Assembly: GCA_903876615.1 (NCBI GenBank)
Contig: CAIRAS010000457.1
Location: 1-8,511, forward strand
Source: an uncultured Holophagaceae bacterium
GTDB lineage: Bacteria > Acidobacteriota > Holophagae > Holophagales > Holophagaceae
Direction: 5' to 3'
DNA length: 8,511 bases
The position numbers and the translations under genes were made by a program. The notes beneath the pieces are model-generated. The model saw only the letters and a program-made list of their open reading frames with translations. It was not told where the DNA came from and did no database searches. This document shows, piece by piece, positions 1-7,481 of this stretch; positions within the stretch are counted from its first letter, which is position 1; each line of letters opens with the position of its first letter.

Positions 1-865
1 GGGCGATCTGGGTCTCCTTGAAGTTGGCCGTGACCCAGGTGCGGTGCAGGGGGATCAGCGTCAGCAGACCCTGGCCCGGCTGGATGGTCTGGCCCTGCTC
101 CACGAAGCGGCGGGTCACCACGCCTTCCACCGGCGCGAGAATCTTGGTGTAGCTCAGCTGCAGCTCCAGGCCGTCCTGGCTGGCGCGGGCCGCGTCCACC
201 TGGGCCAGGGCCGAGGTCAGTCGGGCTTCGGCGGCGCTCACGGCGACCTTGCGGATGTCGGCTTCCCGCTGCAGGGAGGCCAGCCGCTGCTGGGCGGCGC
301 GCCACTCGCCGTCCGCCACATCGGCCTGGGTGCGGTACCCGTCGAACTGCTGGGCGGAGATCTCTTCTCGCGCGGCCAGGGGCTGCATGCGCTGGACGTC
401 CATCTTGGCCTTGTCGAGGCTGGCCTTCCGGGCATCAAGGTTGGCCTGGGCGGTCTCCTGGTCCGAGCCCCGGGCCTGCTGATAGGCCACCTTGCCGCGC
501 TCCAGCTCGGCCTTGGCGCCCTCGACCTGGGCCTTGGCCTGGGCCTGGGCGGCCTTGGCCTGGTCCAGGCGGGCCTGGATGTCGCGGGGATCAATAGCCA
601 CCAGAGGATCCCCGGCCTTCACGGCCTGGTTGTCCTCCACCAGCACCTTCTCGACGCTGCCATAGACACGGCTGGAAACAGGCACCAGGTGGCCGTCCAC
701 CTGGGCATCGTCGGTGCTCACGTGGTTGCGGTTGACGAACCACACGCCGCCGAGCAGCAGCAGAGCGATGGGCGTGCCGATCAGCAGCATCCGCATCGCC
801 TTGGAGGTGCTGGGAGGGGCGGAGGTCTCCGCGGTGGCGGGCTGGCTGGCGGGGTCTTGGCTCAT
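1..865 (-). CDS. EmrA/HlyD-family membrane-fusion protein of a drug efflux pump (3' end cut by window edge)
   Basis: Periplasmic adaptor that links an inner-membrane transporter to a TolC-type outer-membrane channel. 288 codons are visible, against about 390 residues in E. coli EmrA, so roughly the last quarter lies beyond the edge. A cytoplasmic N-terminus is followed by one membrane helix (about residues 26-44). Next comes the EmrA-type motif TDDAQVDGHLVPVSSRVYGS (51-70), the first lipoyl half-motif (about 68-92), a long Ala/Gln/Lys-rich coiled-coil hairpin (about 95-235), the second lipoyl half (LSYTKILAPVEGVV, 237-250), and WVTANFKETQI (277-287), typical of the EmrA group. The start at 865 has GGAGA 5 bases upstream. 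An in-frame ATG four codons earlier (877) has no comparable ribosome site. It lies 52 bases downstream of the TolC-like gene and is probably cotranscribed with it. The family call is firm; the drug specificity is not visible. Confidence 0.93.
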   Translation of the reverse strand, partial: MSQDPASQPATAETSAPPSTSKAMRMLLIGTPIALLLLGGVWFVNRNHVSTDDAQVDGHLVPVSSRVYGSVEKVLVEDNQAVKAGDPLVAIDPRDIQARLDQAKAAQAQAKAQVEGAKAELERGKVAYQQARGSDQETAQANLDARKASLDKAKMDVQRMQPLAAREEISAQQFDGYRTQADVADGEWRAAQQRLASLQREADIRKVAVSAAEARLTSALAQVDAARASQDGLELQLSYTKILAPVEGVVTRRFVEQGQTIQPGQGLLTLIPLHRTWVTANFKETQIA

Positions 866-917
866 GGAAGTCTCCATCGGCGGGCGTCTTCAGGAATCGG
901 ATGCGGCAGGTGCGGGC

Positions 918-2303
918 TCAGCGGGAGGGGCCGGTCGGGCCCTGAAGCTGGAACTGGCTCTCGAGCTGACCGGTGGCCCGGGCCAGGTCTGCCCGGGCCT
1001 GGTTCAGGCGGTAGAGGGCGCTGATCTGGTTGTCCGTGGCGCGGGCCAGCTCGTCCTGGGCGTTGATCACTTCGATGTTGCTGCTGACGCCGGCCTCGAA
1101 GCGGTGCCGAGCCTGGCTGAGCGCCTCGGTGGCGAGGCTCACGGCGAGGTTGCCCACCTGGACCTCATGGGCGGCGGCCTCCTGCTCGGCCTGCGCCACC
1201 TGGACCTCATAGCCCACCTGGGCGCGGACCTCGCGCCGGGCGTCCTGGACGCGGTCAATTTCCGACTTGGCCCGGGAGATCCGGGAGCTCACGAGGCCGC
1301 CGGTGAAGAGCGGCACCCGGACGCCCACAGTCATCTGATACGTCGTGGCCCAGGGCTGGGACTGGAGGCCGGTGCTGCTGTAGGCCCCGGTGGCGACCAG
1401 GGTGGGCAGGCGCAGGCCCTGGGCGGCCTGGCGCAGGTGCTCGGCGATCTGCTCCCGGGCCTCCAGCACCGCCAGCTCCGGTCGCTGGGCCAGGCCGGCC
1501 TGGTAGGCCTCCGGGAAGCCAATCAGAGGCAGCACCGGCGCCGCCAGGGTGTCCAGTAGCTCGATGCGCGTGGTGGGCTCCAGGTCCAGCAACCGGCCCA
1601 GGCCCGCCAGGGACGTGAGGCGCTGGGTCTGGGCCTGGATGAGCCGCTGCTTTTCGGTTTGCAGCTGGAGCTGGGCACGCAGGGTGTCGAGCCTTGTGCT
1701 CACGCCCTGCTTCTGCTGGTTCTCGGCCAGCACCGTCAGGGCGGTGGCCAGCTCCACGCGGGACTCGCCGGCCTTCACGGAGGCCTGGGCGCGCAGGGCC
1801 CGGAGGTACTGACCCACCACCAGGGCGACCACTTCCTCACGCACGGCGCGGTTCTGGGCCTTGGCTGACGCCTCGCCGTACTGGGCGGCCCGCCACTTCT
1901 TCCAGAGGCTCAGGTCGAAGAGCGACACGTGGGCCTCGATCCCCACCTGGCCCCAGTTGAAGGGGCCGACAACCTGGGGGCCGTGGGGGGTCGGGATGCC
2001 GATGAAGGCGTCCAGGTTGTTCTTGGCCCGCTGGCCCATGGCCTGGGCGGCGACGGTGGGCATCAGGGCGGCAGCGGCGGCGCGCCGGTCGTCGCCGCTC
2101 TCGGCAATGGCCAGCAGCGACAGGTGGACGCGGGGGTTCTGGTCCAGGGCCCGGCGTAACGCCTGGGCCAGGGTGAGCTGCACCGTCTTGGGGGCTTCGG
2201 GGGTCTGGGCAGCAGCGGCCCGGGCATCGGGACCCCCCAGCGCCAGGAAGGCGGCAGTCAGGGCAGTGAGTATCCGAGAAGGGGCGGAGGACTGGCGCAG
2301 CAT
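918..2303 (-). CDS. TolC-family outer-membrane efflux protein
   Basis: Trimeric outer-membrane channel through which a tripartite pump expels its substrate. At 461 residues it is normal for the family. An N-terminal signal peptide (hydrophobic stretch about 11-23, likely cut after the Ala-rich 28-32 segment) carries no lipobox Cys, so a lipid anchor as in OprM/NodT proteins is unlikely. The two internal structural repeats of the family are recognisable: the first opens with LTLAQALRRALDQNP (43-57), the second with a related QAGLAQRPELAVLEA (268-282). PLFTGGLVSSRI (331-342) and the closing RFEAGVSSNIEVINAQDELA (401-420) are classic TolC signatures. It lies 24 bases after the MarR gene and 52 before the fusion-protein gene, all on one strand, so it belongs to the same operon. 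The ribosome site is weak, so translation may depend partly on the upstream gene. Confidence 0.93.
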   Translation of the reverse strand: MLRQSSAPSRILTALTAAFLALGGPDARAAAAQTPEAPKTVQLTLAQALRRALDQNPRVHLSLLAIAESGDDRRAAAAALMPTVAAQAMGQRAKNNLDAFIGIPTPHGPQVVGPFNWGQVGIEAHVSLFDLSLWKKWRAAQYGEASAKAQNRAVREEVVALVVGQYLRALRAQASVKAGESRVELATALTVLAENQQKQGVSTRLDTLRAQLQLQTEKQRLIQAQTQRLTSLAGLGRLLDLEPTTRIELLDTLAAPVLPLIGFPEAYQAGLAQRPELAVLEAREQIAEHLRQAAQGLRLPTLVATGAYSSTGLQSQPWATTYQMTVGVRVPLFTGGLVSSRISRAKSEIDRVQDARREVRAQVGYEVQVAQAEQEAAAHEVQVGNLAVSLATEALSQARHRFEAGVSSNIEVINAQDELARATDNQISALYRLNQARADLARATGQLESQFQLQGPTGPSR

Positions 2304-2327
2304 GGGGAACTCGCAGGGGGAATGGCG

Positions 2328-2810
2328 TCAGGAGGCGGTGGCGGGCAGGTCGGCGTTGGCGAGCATCCGCTGGAGAAGGGCCGTCAGCAGGGTCACCTCC
2401 TCCTTGGTGAAGCCGCGCAGGTGGGTGTTCAGCACCTTTACGGCCACAGGTGGAAGCTGGGGGTGGAGGAGGCGGCCGGTCGACGTCAGCTCGAGGTGGA
2501 CCCGGCGGCGGTCGCTGGCGCTGCGCACCCGGCGGATGAGGCCCTTTTCCTCCAGGCGGTCGAGCATGCGAGTCATGGAGCCCGTGTCGTAGCGGCTGTG
2601 GCGGCAGAGTTCGGCAGCGGTGGCGCCCCGGCCCGTGGCGATGCGCATGAGGATCACCCACTGGGCCCCGGTGATGCCCAGTTCCGTCATCTCGTCGTCC
2701 AGGGCCGCCAGCAGGCGCCCTGAGACCTCCGACACCAGCCGTCCCAGGCTGGTGTCGGGGTTGTAGGTGGCCAGGGTGTAGGGGCCCTGGCTGGCGGAGC
2801 GGGGGGACAT
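2328..2810 (-). CDS. MarR-family transcriptional repressor of the efflux operon
   Basis: A 160-residue winged-helix regulator and first gene of the efflux operon. The dimerisation helices are at about 20-45 and 118-155. The DNA-binding domain runs about 50-112: GATAAELCRHSRYDTGSMTR (62-81) covers the helix-turn-helix, LDRLEEKGLIRRVRSASDRR (83-102) leads into the wing, and RRVHLELTSTG finishes it. The DxRxxxLxLTxxG wing pattern is diagnostic of MarR proteins. AAGGA lies 7 bases before the ATG, which supports this start. Family members of this kind usually repress their own operon and release DNA when a small phenolic or drug-like ligand binds. Two palindromes directly upstream fit such a role. 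That it regulates the pump genes is inferred from gene order; the ligand cannot be read from the sequence. Confidence 0.93.
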   Translation of the reverse strand: MSPRSASQGPYTLATYNPDTSLGRLVSEVSGRLLAALDDEMTELGITGAQWVILMRIATGRGATAAELCRHSRYDTGSMTRMLDRLEEKGLIRRVRSASDRRRVHLELTSTGRLLHPQLPPVAVKVLNTHLRGFTKEEVTLLTALLQRMLANADLPATAS

Positions 2811-2820
2811 GGGTGGATCC

Positions 2821-2847
2821 TTGCCTAGGCAATTGCTGTCTAGGCAG
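2821..2847. promoter_or_regulatory. Tandem palindromic operator, probable MarR binding sites
   Basis: TTGCCTAGGCAA (2821-2832) is a perfect 12-bp palindrome. CTGTCTAGGCAG (2836-2847) is a second copy with one mismatched pair; the two share the core TGYCTAGGCA and their centres are 15 bp apart. A third small palindrome, GCAATTGC (2829-2836), bridges them. The pair lies between the predicted -10 and the repressor ATG and covers the predicted transcription start. A bound repressor there would block initiation, the usual arrangement for MarR autoregulation. The symmetry is seen; the identity of the binding protein is inferred. Confidence 0.65.
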
Positions 2848-2848
2848 T

Positions 2849-2877
2849 AAAGTAAAGAATCCGGGCGGTCCTGTCAA
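2849..2877 (-). promoter_or_regulatory. Candidate sigma-70-type promoter of the marR-tolC-emrA-like operon
   Basis: Read on the minus strand, a perfect -35 hexamer TTGACA (2872-2877) is followed after exactly 17 bases by TACTTT (2849-2854), a partial match to TATAAT. Transcription would start near 2841-2843, inside the palindromes described next and about 30 bases before the repressor start codon. This stretch is AT-richer than its surroundings. The -35 match and spacing are seen directly; the -10 is imperfect, so activity is inferred. Confidence 0.6.
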
Positions 2878-2891
2878 TGGGGACCTCGGGC

Positions 2892-2897
2892 TATGAT
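2892..2897 (+). promoter_or_regulatory. Possible -10 element for the alpha/beta hydrolase gene
   Basis: TATGAT in the context GGGCTATGATC lies 104 bases before the hydrolase start codon. The same GCTATNNT style precedes two other genes in this window (TATCCT before the small membrane protein, TATGCT before fabG), which makes it more believable. There is no recognisable -35 at 16-18 bases upstream. If it is used, the transcript would have a leader of roughly 100 bases and would diverge from the efflux operon across a shared region of 191 bases. Confidence 0.3.
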
Positions 2898-3001
2898 CGT
2901 GTTCTTCAGTGGCAGGGCGGTGCTGCTCCTCGCGCCCCCAGCCTGCCGATCGCCCCTGGACGGTGGTGCCTCGTTGACCCGGTCCCTTCCTGGAGTTCCC
3001 C

Positions 3002-4318
3002 ATGCGCCGTTCACTCGCTGCCCAGCTCCTCGTTCTTGCGCCCCTGGCAGCGCAGCCGTCTACCCCCTCGTTCGCGGGCTACTGGGAGGGCGCGATCCAG
3101 ATCCCGGGCACGGAGATGAAGATCCAGGTGACGCTGGAGGGCGGCGGCGCCGCCTGGACCGGCCGCATCAGCATCCCGCCCCAGGGCGCCAAGGATCTAG
3201 CGCTGGGCGATGTCAAGGTGGCCGGCGACGCCGTGTCCTTTGTGATGCCGGGCATCCCTGGCGAGCCCAAGTTCAGCGGCAAGCTGGGCAAGGCGGGGCG
3301 CATCGAGGGGATGTTCAGCCAGGGCGGGCAGGTCTTCCCGTTCTACCTCACCCGGGGGACGGCGCCGGTCAAGGTCGAGGCGCCGAAGGGCGATCCCCAG
3401 GACCGCGAGCTCGGCTTCCCGGGCTTCAACGCCTTCCCGCTGAAGGGCAGTGCCCGGGCGGGCGGCGCCCATCCGTTCTTTGCCGTGATGGTGGCGGGTT
3501 CGGGGCCCACGGACCGCGACTGGTCGAACCCGCTCATCACCGTGCCCAGCCACGGGGGCCGGGACTTCGCGGCCTGGCTGCAGGGGCAGGGTCTCGGCAG
3601 CCTGCGCTACGACAAGCGCTTCATCGGCTCCCGGGATGCCAAGCTGGACATCTCCCTCGACGCCCAGGTGGGCGACATCAAGGCGGCCCTGAAGGCGGCG
3701 CGGCTACTGCCTGAGGCCAAGGGCAAGAAGCTGCTGCTGGTGGGCCACAGCGAGGGTGCCTTGCTGTCACTCCTGGCGGCGGGCGAGGCCGATGCGGCCC
3801 TGCTGCTGGCCATGCCCGGCATCAGCATGGGCAAGCTCATCGTCCTCCAGGTCAAAGGTCAGCTGGAGGGGGCCGGAGCCCCCGAGGACTTCAAGAAGCA
3901 GAACCTCACCTATCTGGAGGCGACCCTGGAGGCCGTCCGCAAGGACCAGGATCCGCCCCCGGCGGGGGCGGAGGTGGCGCCGGGCATCGTGAACCTGGCC
4001 AAGTCCCTGACCCGGCCCGAGAGCCGCGGCTTCATCCGGGCCACCATGGACCTGGACCCCTGGACCATGGCCCAGCGCCTGCCGGTGCCCTGTGCCGTGG
4101 TGTGGGGCGAGCGCGACATCCAGACCTGGAAGCCCGCCGCCGTGCCCCCGGAGTTCAAGGGCACCGTGCTCCAGATCCCCGAGGCCAACCACCTCTTCAA
4201 GCGTGAGACCCGCCCCCGGGCGGAGCTTGCGGGACCGGCGGCCCTGACCACCTACGGCGACAGCACCCCCCTCGCGGACCTCGCTCCCCTGGCAGCGTGG
4301 CTGAAGGCGCTGAAGTAG
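3002..4318 (+). CDS. Secreted alpha/beta hydrolase (S33-like serine hydrolase) with N-terminal beta domain
   Basis: A 438-residue probable exported esterase or peptidase. A short signal peptide (MRR followed by a hydrophobic run, likely cut near AAQ at 16-18) leads into a beta-rich domain (about 25-120, starting GYWEGAIQIPG). This type of N-terminal domain is often attached to such hydrolases. The catalytic alpha/beta hydrolase domain follows. It has the oxyanion-hole segment VAGSGPTDRDWSNP (164-177), the nucleophile elbow GHSEG (248-252, Ser250), a probable acid Asp372 in WGERDIQT, and His397 in EANHLFK. All three triad members are therefore present. GGAG lies 6 bases before the ATG. A second exported hydrolase follows on the same strand. 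The fold and activity class are well supported; the natural substrate is unknown. Confidence 0.88.
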   Translation: MRRSLAAQLLVLAPLAAQPSTPSFAGYWEGAIQIPGTEMKIQVTLEGGGAAWTGRISIPPQGAKDLALGDVKVAGDAVSFVMPGIPGEPKFSGKLGKAGRIEGMFSQGGQVFPFYLTRGTAPVKVEAPKGDPQDRELGFPGFNAFPLKGSARAGGAHPFFAVMVAGSGPTDRDWSNPLITVPSHGGRDFAAWLQGQGLGSLRYDKRFIGSRDAKLDISLDAQVGDIKAALKAARLLPEAKGKKLLLVGHSEGALLSLLAAGEADAALLLAMPGISMGKLIVLQVKGQLEGAGAPEDFKKQNLTYLEATLEAVRKDQDPPPAGAEVAPGIVNLAKSLTRPESRGFIRATMDLDPWTMAQRLPVPCAVVWGERDIQTWKPAAVPPEFKGTVLQIPEANHLFKRETRPRAELAGPAALTTYGDSTPLADLAPLAAWLKALK

Positions 4319-4390
4319 AGGCACCCGGAAATAGGACTCCCACGGGATACCTCACCTAGCGATGATGGAACTACCGTCCCCGGAGTTTCC

Positions 4391-6940
4391 ATGCGTCGCA
4401 TCCTCACTGGCATCCTTGCCGTCTGCCTGGCCACCGGACTTGCGGGTGCAGAAGTTCCGACCCCCAGCCAGTTCCTGAAGCTGCCCATCGGCGCCGACCG
4501 CACCCTGGCGGACTACGGCCAGATCACGGCCTACTTCCGGGCCCTGGCGGCGGCCAGCCCGCGGGTGCAGATCGAGGACCTGGGCCGCTCCACCAGCGGC
4601 CAGCCGCTCATCATGGCGGTCATCTCCAGCGAGGCCAACCTCAAGAATAAGGGCCGCCACAAGGAGATCGCCCGGAAGCTGGCGGATCCCCGCGGGCTCA
4701 GCGCCGCCCAGGTGGAGGCGCTGGCGATGGAAGGCCGGGCCATCGTGCTGGTGACCTGTGCCATCCACGCCTCCGAGATCGGGGCCACTCAGATGGCCAT
4801 GGAGTGGGCCCACGCCCTGGCCACGGCCCAGGACGCCGAGACCCTGCGCCGCCTGGACAGCGTCATCCTGCTGCTGATGCCGAGCATCAACCCGGATGGC
4901 CAGGTGATGGAGACCGAGTACTACCGCAAGCAGCTGGGCACCAAGTACGAAGGCGGGCGCCTGCCCTGGCTCTACCACCCCTACGTGGGCCATGACAACA
5001 ACCGCGACTGGTACATGCTCACGCAGAAGGAGACCGTCGCCATCAACCGCATGGCCTACCACGAGTGGTTCCCCCAGGTGTGGCTGGACGAGCATCAGAT
5101 GGGCGCCACCGGGCCGCGCATGTTCGTGCCGCCCTACGCCAATCCTGTGGCCAAGGAGGTGCATCCCCTGGTGTGGCGCACCGTGGATCTGCTGGGCAGC
5201 ACCATGAGCCTGCGCCTGGAGCAGGCAGGCAAGGCTGGCGTGGCCTACGGCACCATGTTCGACGCCTACTGGCCCGGTGGCACCAAGAACACGGGCTGGT
5301 GGAAGAACGTGGTGGGCCTGCTGACGGAGGTCGCTTCCGCCCGCCTCGCCAGCCCCGCCGACATCGATCCCTCGGAGCTGGCCGCCAGCAGCAAGGGCCT
5401 GGTGGAGTACAAGGCCCAGGTGAACTTCCCCAGCCCATGGCCCGGGGGCACCTGGCGCCTGCGCGACATCATGGACTATGAGCGCATCGCCTCGGACGCC
5501 CTGCTGGAGTCCTGCGCCAACCTGCGCTCCGACCTGCTGCGCAACCGCGCTCGCATGGCCCAGGCCAGCATCCAGGCCGGCGATCCCGCCCTCTTCCACC
5601 GCCTGCCCGCCGACCAGCGCGACCCCGTGGCCGTAGCCCGCCTGGCCCGCCTGATGGTCGAGAACGGTGCCGAGGTGCGCGTGGCCAAGAACGGCGACTA
5701 CCTGCTGCCCACCGCCCAGCCCCTGGGCCGCTTCGTGAAGGAGATGCTGGAGCCCCAGCGCTACCCGGAGACCCGCCCCGCTGCGGGCGTGGCGCCCATG
5801 GCCCCCTACGATGTGGCCGCCTGGACCCTGCCCATGATGATGGGTGTGAAGGTGGAGCAGGTGCGCCTCAGCGACGCCGAGCAGCGGGCCACCCGCCTGC
5901 TGGAGGCCACGGACTGGCCCAAGGGCGGCCTCCTGGGCCGTGGGACCGTGGCCGTTCTGGATCGCCGCAGCACCGCCACCGCCGGCCTCCTCAACGAGGT
6001 GCTGAAGGGTGGCGCCGCCACGGTGGCGCTCGAAGGCTTCGAGGCCGAGGGCCGGCACTTCGAGGCGGGCTCCGTGCTGGTGAAAGTGTCTCCGGCGTTG
6101 GGCCGCAGCGCTGAGGCCAGGCACCTGGCCCTGCCGACCCTGGCTACGCTCCCCAAGGTGAAACAGGCCTCCCTCAAGGCGCCCCGCGTGGGCCTGCTGA
6201 AGCCCTGGGCGGTGTCCATGGACGAGGGGTGGACCCGGTGGATCCTGGAGCAGTACGGCTTCGCGCCCCGCAGCCTGGAGCCCAAGGACGTGAAGGCCGG
6301 CAAGCTGCGGGAGGCCCTGGATGTGATCGTCCTGCCGGATGTCGCCAAGGCCGCCCTGCTGGACGGGCGTGGGCGCTCGGAGAGCGAAGGCGTGCGGCGC
6401 TTCGTGGAGGAGCTCCCGGCGGAGTACAGCGGGGGCCTGGGCAAGGACGGCATGAAGGCCCTGCGGGACTTCGTGGAGGCGGGCGGCACCGTGGTGGCTC
6501 TCAGCGCCAGCTCCGAGCTGCTCATGGACGAGTGGGCCCTGCCCGTGCGCAACACCCTCACTGGGGGCCGCGGCGACGACTTCTCCTGCCCCGGCTCCCT
6601 GCTGCACATGCAGATCCAGACCACCCACCCCGTGGGCTACGGCATGGCCGCAGCATCGTTCGGCTTCATGGACGGTCGCCTGGCCTTCCAGACCTCGCCC
6701 GCTTCGCCCCAGAACCGCCGGGCCGTCATCGCTTCCTATCCCGATGATGCCCGGGACATCCTGGCCAGCGGCTGGATCAAGGGCGCCGAGAAGCTGGAGC
6801 GCAAGTCCGCCGCCGTGGCGCTGGAGCTGGGCAAGGGCCGGGTGGTGCTCTTTGGCTTCCGCGTGCAGCACCGCGCCCAGACCGAGGACACCTTCAAGCT
6901 GCTCTTCAACGCCCTCCACTGGAGCGCCATGGGGGAGTAG
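4391..6940 (+). CDS. Secreted M14-family zinc carboxypeptidase-like protein with C-terminal amidotransferase-like domain
   Basis: An 849-residue exported metallopeptidase. A signal peptide (1 to about 20, ending LAGA) is followed by the M14 catalytic domain. The first zinc-ligand pair is in IHASE (His126, Glu129), NPDG lies at 167-170, and HDNNRDW at 201-207. The third probable zinc ligand is His235 in WLDEHQMG and the probable catalytic base is Glu313 in LLTEVAS. A middle region (about 400-490) with YLLPTAQPLGRFVKEML typifies the large bacterial M14 subgroup. A final domain (about 597-849), starting APRVGLLKPW with DVIVLPDV near 643 and GGTVVALSA, resembles a class I glutamine amidotransferase fold. 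I see no obvious catalytic Cys in the expected place, so it is probably structural or binding. GGAG lies 5 bases before the ATG. The gene starts 72 bases after the hydrolase gene with no clear terminator between them, so cotranscription is plausible. Substrate unknown. Confidence 0.9.
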   Translation: MRRILTGILAVCLATGLAGAEVPTPSQFLKLPIGADRTLADYGQITAYFRALAAASPRVQIEDLGRSTSGQPLIMAVISSEANLKNKGRHKEIARKLADPRGLSAAQVEALAMEGRAIVLVTCAIHASEIGATQMAMEWAHALATAQDAETLRRLDSVILLLMPSINPDGQVMETEYYRKQLGTKYEGGRLPWLYHPYVGHDNNRDWYMLTQKETVAINRMAYHEWFPQVWLDEHQMGATGPRMFVPPYANPVAKEVHPLVWRTVDLLGSTMSLRLEQAGKAGVAYGTMFDAYWPGGTKNTGWWKNVVGLLTEVASARLASPADIDPSELAASSKGLVEYKAQVNFPSPWPGGTWRLRDIMDYERIASDALLESCANLRSDLLRNRARMAQASIQAGDPALFHRLPADQRDPVAVARLARLMVENGAEVRVAKNGDYLLPTAQPLGRFVKEMLEPQRYPETRPAAGVAPMAPYDVAAWTLPMMMGVKVEQVRLSDAEQRATRLLEATDWPKGGLLGRGTVAVLDRRSTATAGLLNEVLKGGAATVALEGFEAEGRHFEAGSVLVKVSPALGRSAEARHLALPTLATLPKVKQASLKAPRVGLLKPWAVSMDEGWTRWILEQYGFAPRSLEPKDVKAGKLREALDVIVLPDVAKAALLDGRGRSESEGVRRFVEELPAEYSGGLGKDGMKALRDFVEAGGTVVALSASSELLMDEWALPVRNTLTGGRGDDFSCPGSLLHMQIQTTHPVGYGMAAASFGFMDGRLAFQTSPASPQNRRAVIASYPDDARDILASGWIKGAEKLERKSAAVALELGKGRVVLFGFRVQHRAQTEDTFKLLFNALHWSAMGE

Positions 6941-6994
6941 GCGCGAAAAATCTCGACGTGGACGGAGTGCCTGCCGGGGACAGATCGGACGGGC

Positions 6995-7000
6995 TATCCT
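6995..7000 (+). promoter_or_regulatory. Possible -10 element for the small membrane protein gene
   Basis: TATCCT in the context GGGCTATCCTG would place the transcript start near 7007, leaving a leader of about 15 bases that still contains the ribosome site. No good -35 hexamer is seen at the right distance. Support comes from similar GCTATNNT elements before two other plus-strand genes here. Confidence 0.35.
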
Positions 7001-7021
7001 GATCCCCGTTCGGAGGGGGTC

Positions 7022-7459
7022 GTGGCGGACCGCATGGAGATCAAGCTGATCCTGCCCCGGTGGCAGGTTCGGTTCGTCTGGTTCACTGCCCTCGCCTGGG
7101 TGGTCCTGAGCCTGGGGCTCTACTGGGCGGAGCAGCGTCGTGGGGCAGGGGATGTGGCTCTGCTGGTGCTGCGCCTCTTCCAGGGATCGGCGCTTATCGG
7201 GTCAGCGTTCGCAGGCTTTGCCACGGTGCTGGAGGTGGATGGGGACGACCTTGTGGTGACCCCGCTCTGGCGGAAGCTAATCCGGCGGCCCGGCCTGCGG
7301 GAGCCCCTCGATACCGTGGCCCTGGAGTGGATCTGCGGCCAGCTCACCATGCAGCGGCCCGCCGAGGGCTTCATCCTGCGACTGGGCAGCGGCCCCAAGG
7401 CTCGGGAAGCCGCGGACTGGCTGGTGGCCCGAGGCGTGCGGCCCCCCGTGGGCGGCTGA
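7022..7459 (+). CDS. Small two-helix membrane protein of unknown function
   Basis: A 145-residue protein that I do not recognise. Two hydrophobic helices (about 17-35 and 46-66) form a hairpin with a short Arg/Glu-rich loop. A soluble tail of about 75 residues follows, starting TVLEVDGDDLVVTPLWRKL and containing LDTVALEWICGQLTM and an amphipathic stretch KAREAADWLVARG. Two helices followed by a compact beta-rich tail with a final helix is the general plan of bacterial PH-domain membrane proteins, but this is only a resemblance. The GTG at 7022 is chosen because GGAGG (7012-7016) lies 5 bases upstream. The in-frame ATG at 7034 would be too far from it. It lies 81 bases after the M14 gene and may have its own promoter. 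That it is a real gene is likely from the strong ribosome site and codon-position bias. Confidence 0.7.
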   Translation: MADRMEIKLILPRWQVRFVWFTALAWVVLSLGLYWAEQRRGAGDVALLVLRLFQGSALIGSAFAGFATVLEVDGDDLVVTPLWRKLIRRPGLREPLDTVALEWICGQLTMQRPAEGFILRLGSGPKAREAADWLVARGVRPPVGG

Positions 7460-7481
7460 TCCTGGGCTTTGGAAGGACGCT

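Noticed and set aside
44..1559. Plus-strand open frames across the efflux genes
   Set aside because: They are shadows of the minus-strand adaptor and channel genes: Gly/Leu/Ala/His-rich and without motifs.
1837..3003. A 388-codon minus-strand frame overlapping the marR and tolC-like genes
   Set aside because: Pro/Arg/His-rich low-complexity translation, out of frame with the well-supported MarR and TolC proteins and running through the operator region.
4319..4390. A separate promoter or terminator between the hydrolase and M14 genes
   Set aside because: Neither a convincing hairpin with T-run nor a paired -35/-10 could be seen in these 72 bases.
4352..6919. A very long open frame (855 codons) antisense to the M14 peptidase gene
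   Set aside because: Its translation is dominated by His, Gly, Ala, Gln and Leu with no recognisable motif. Such frames are common opposite GC-rich genes with strong third-position bias. The plus-strand frame has a signal peptide and complete M14 motifs.
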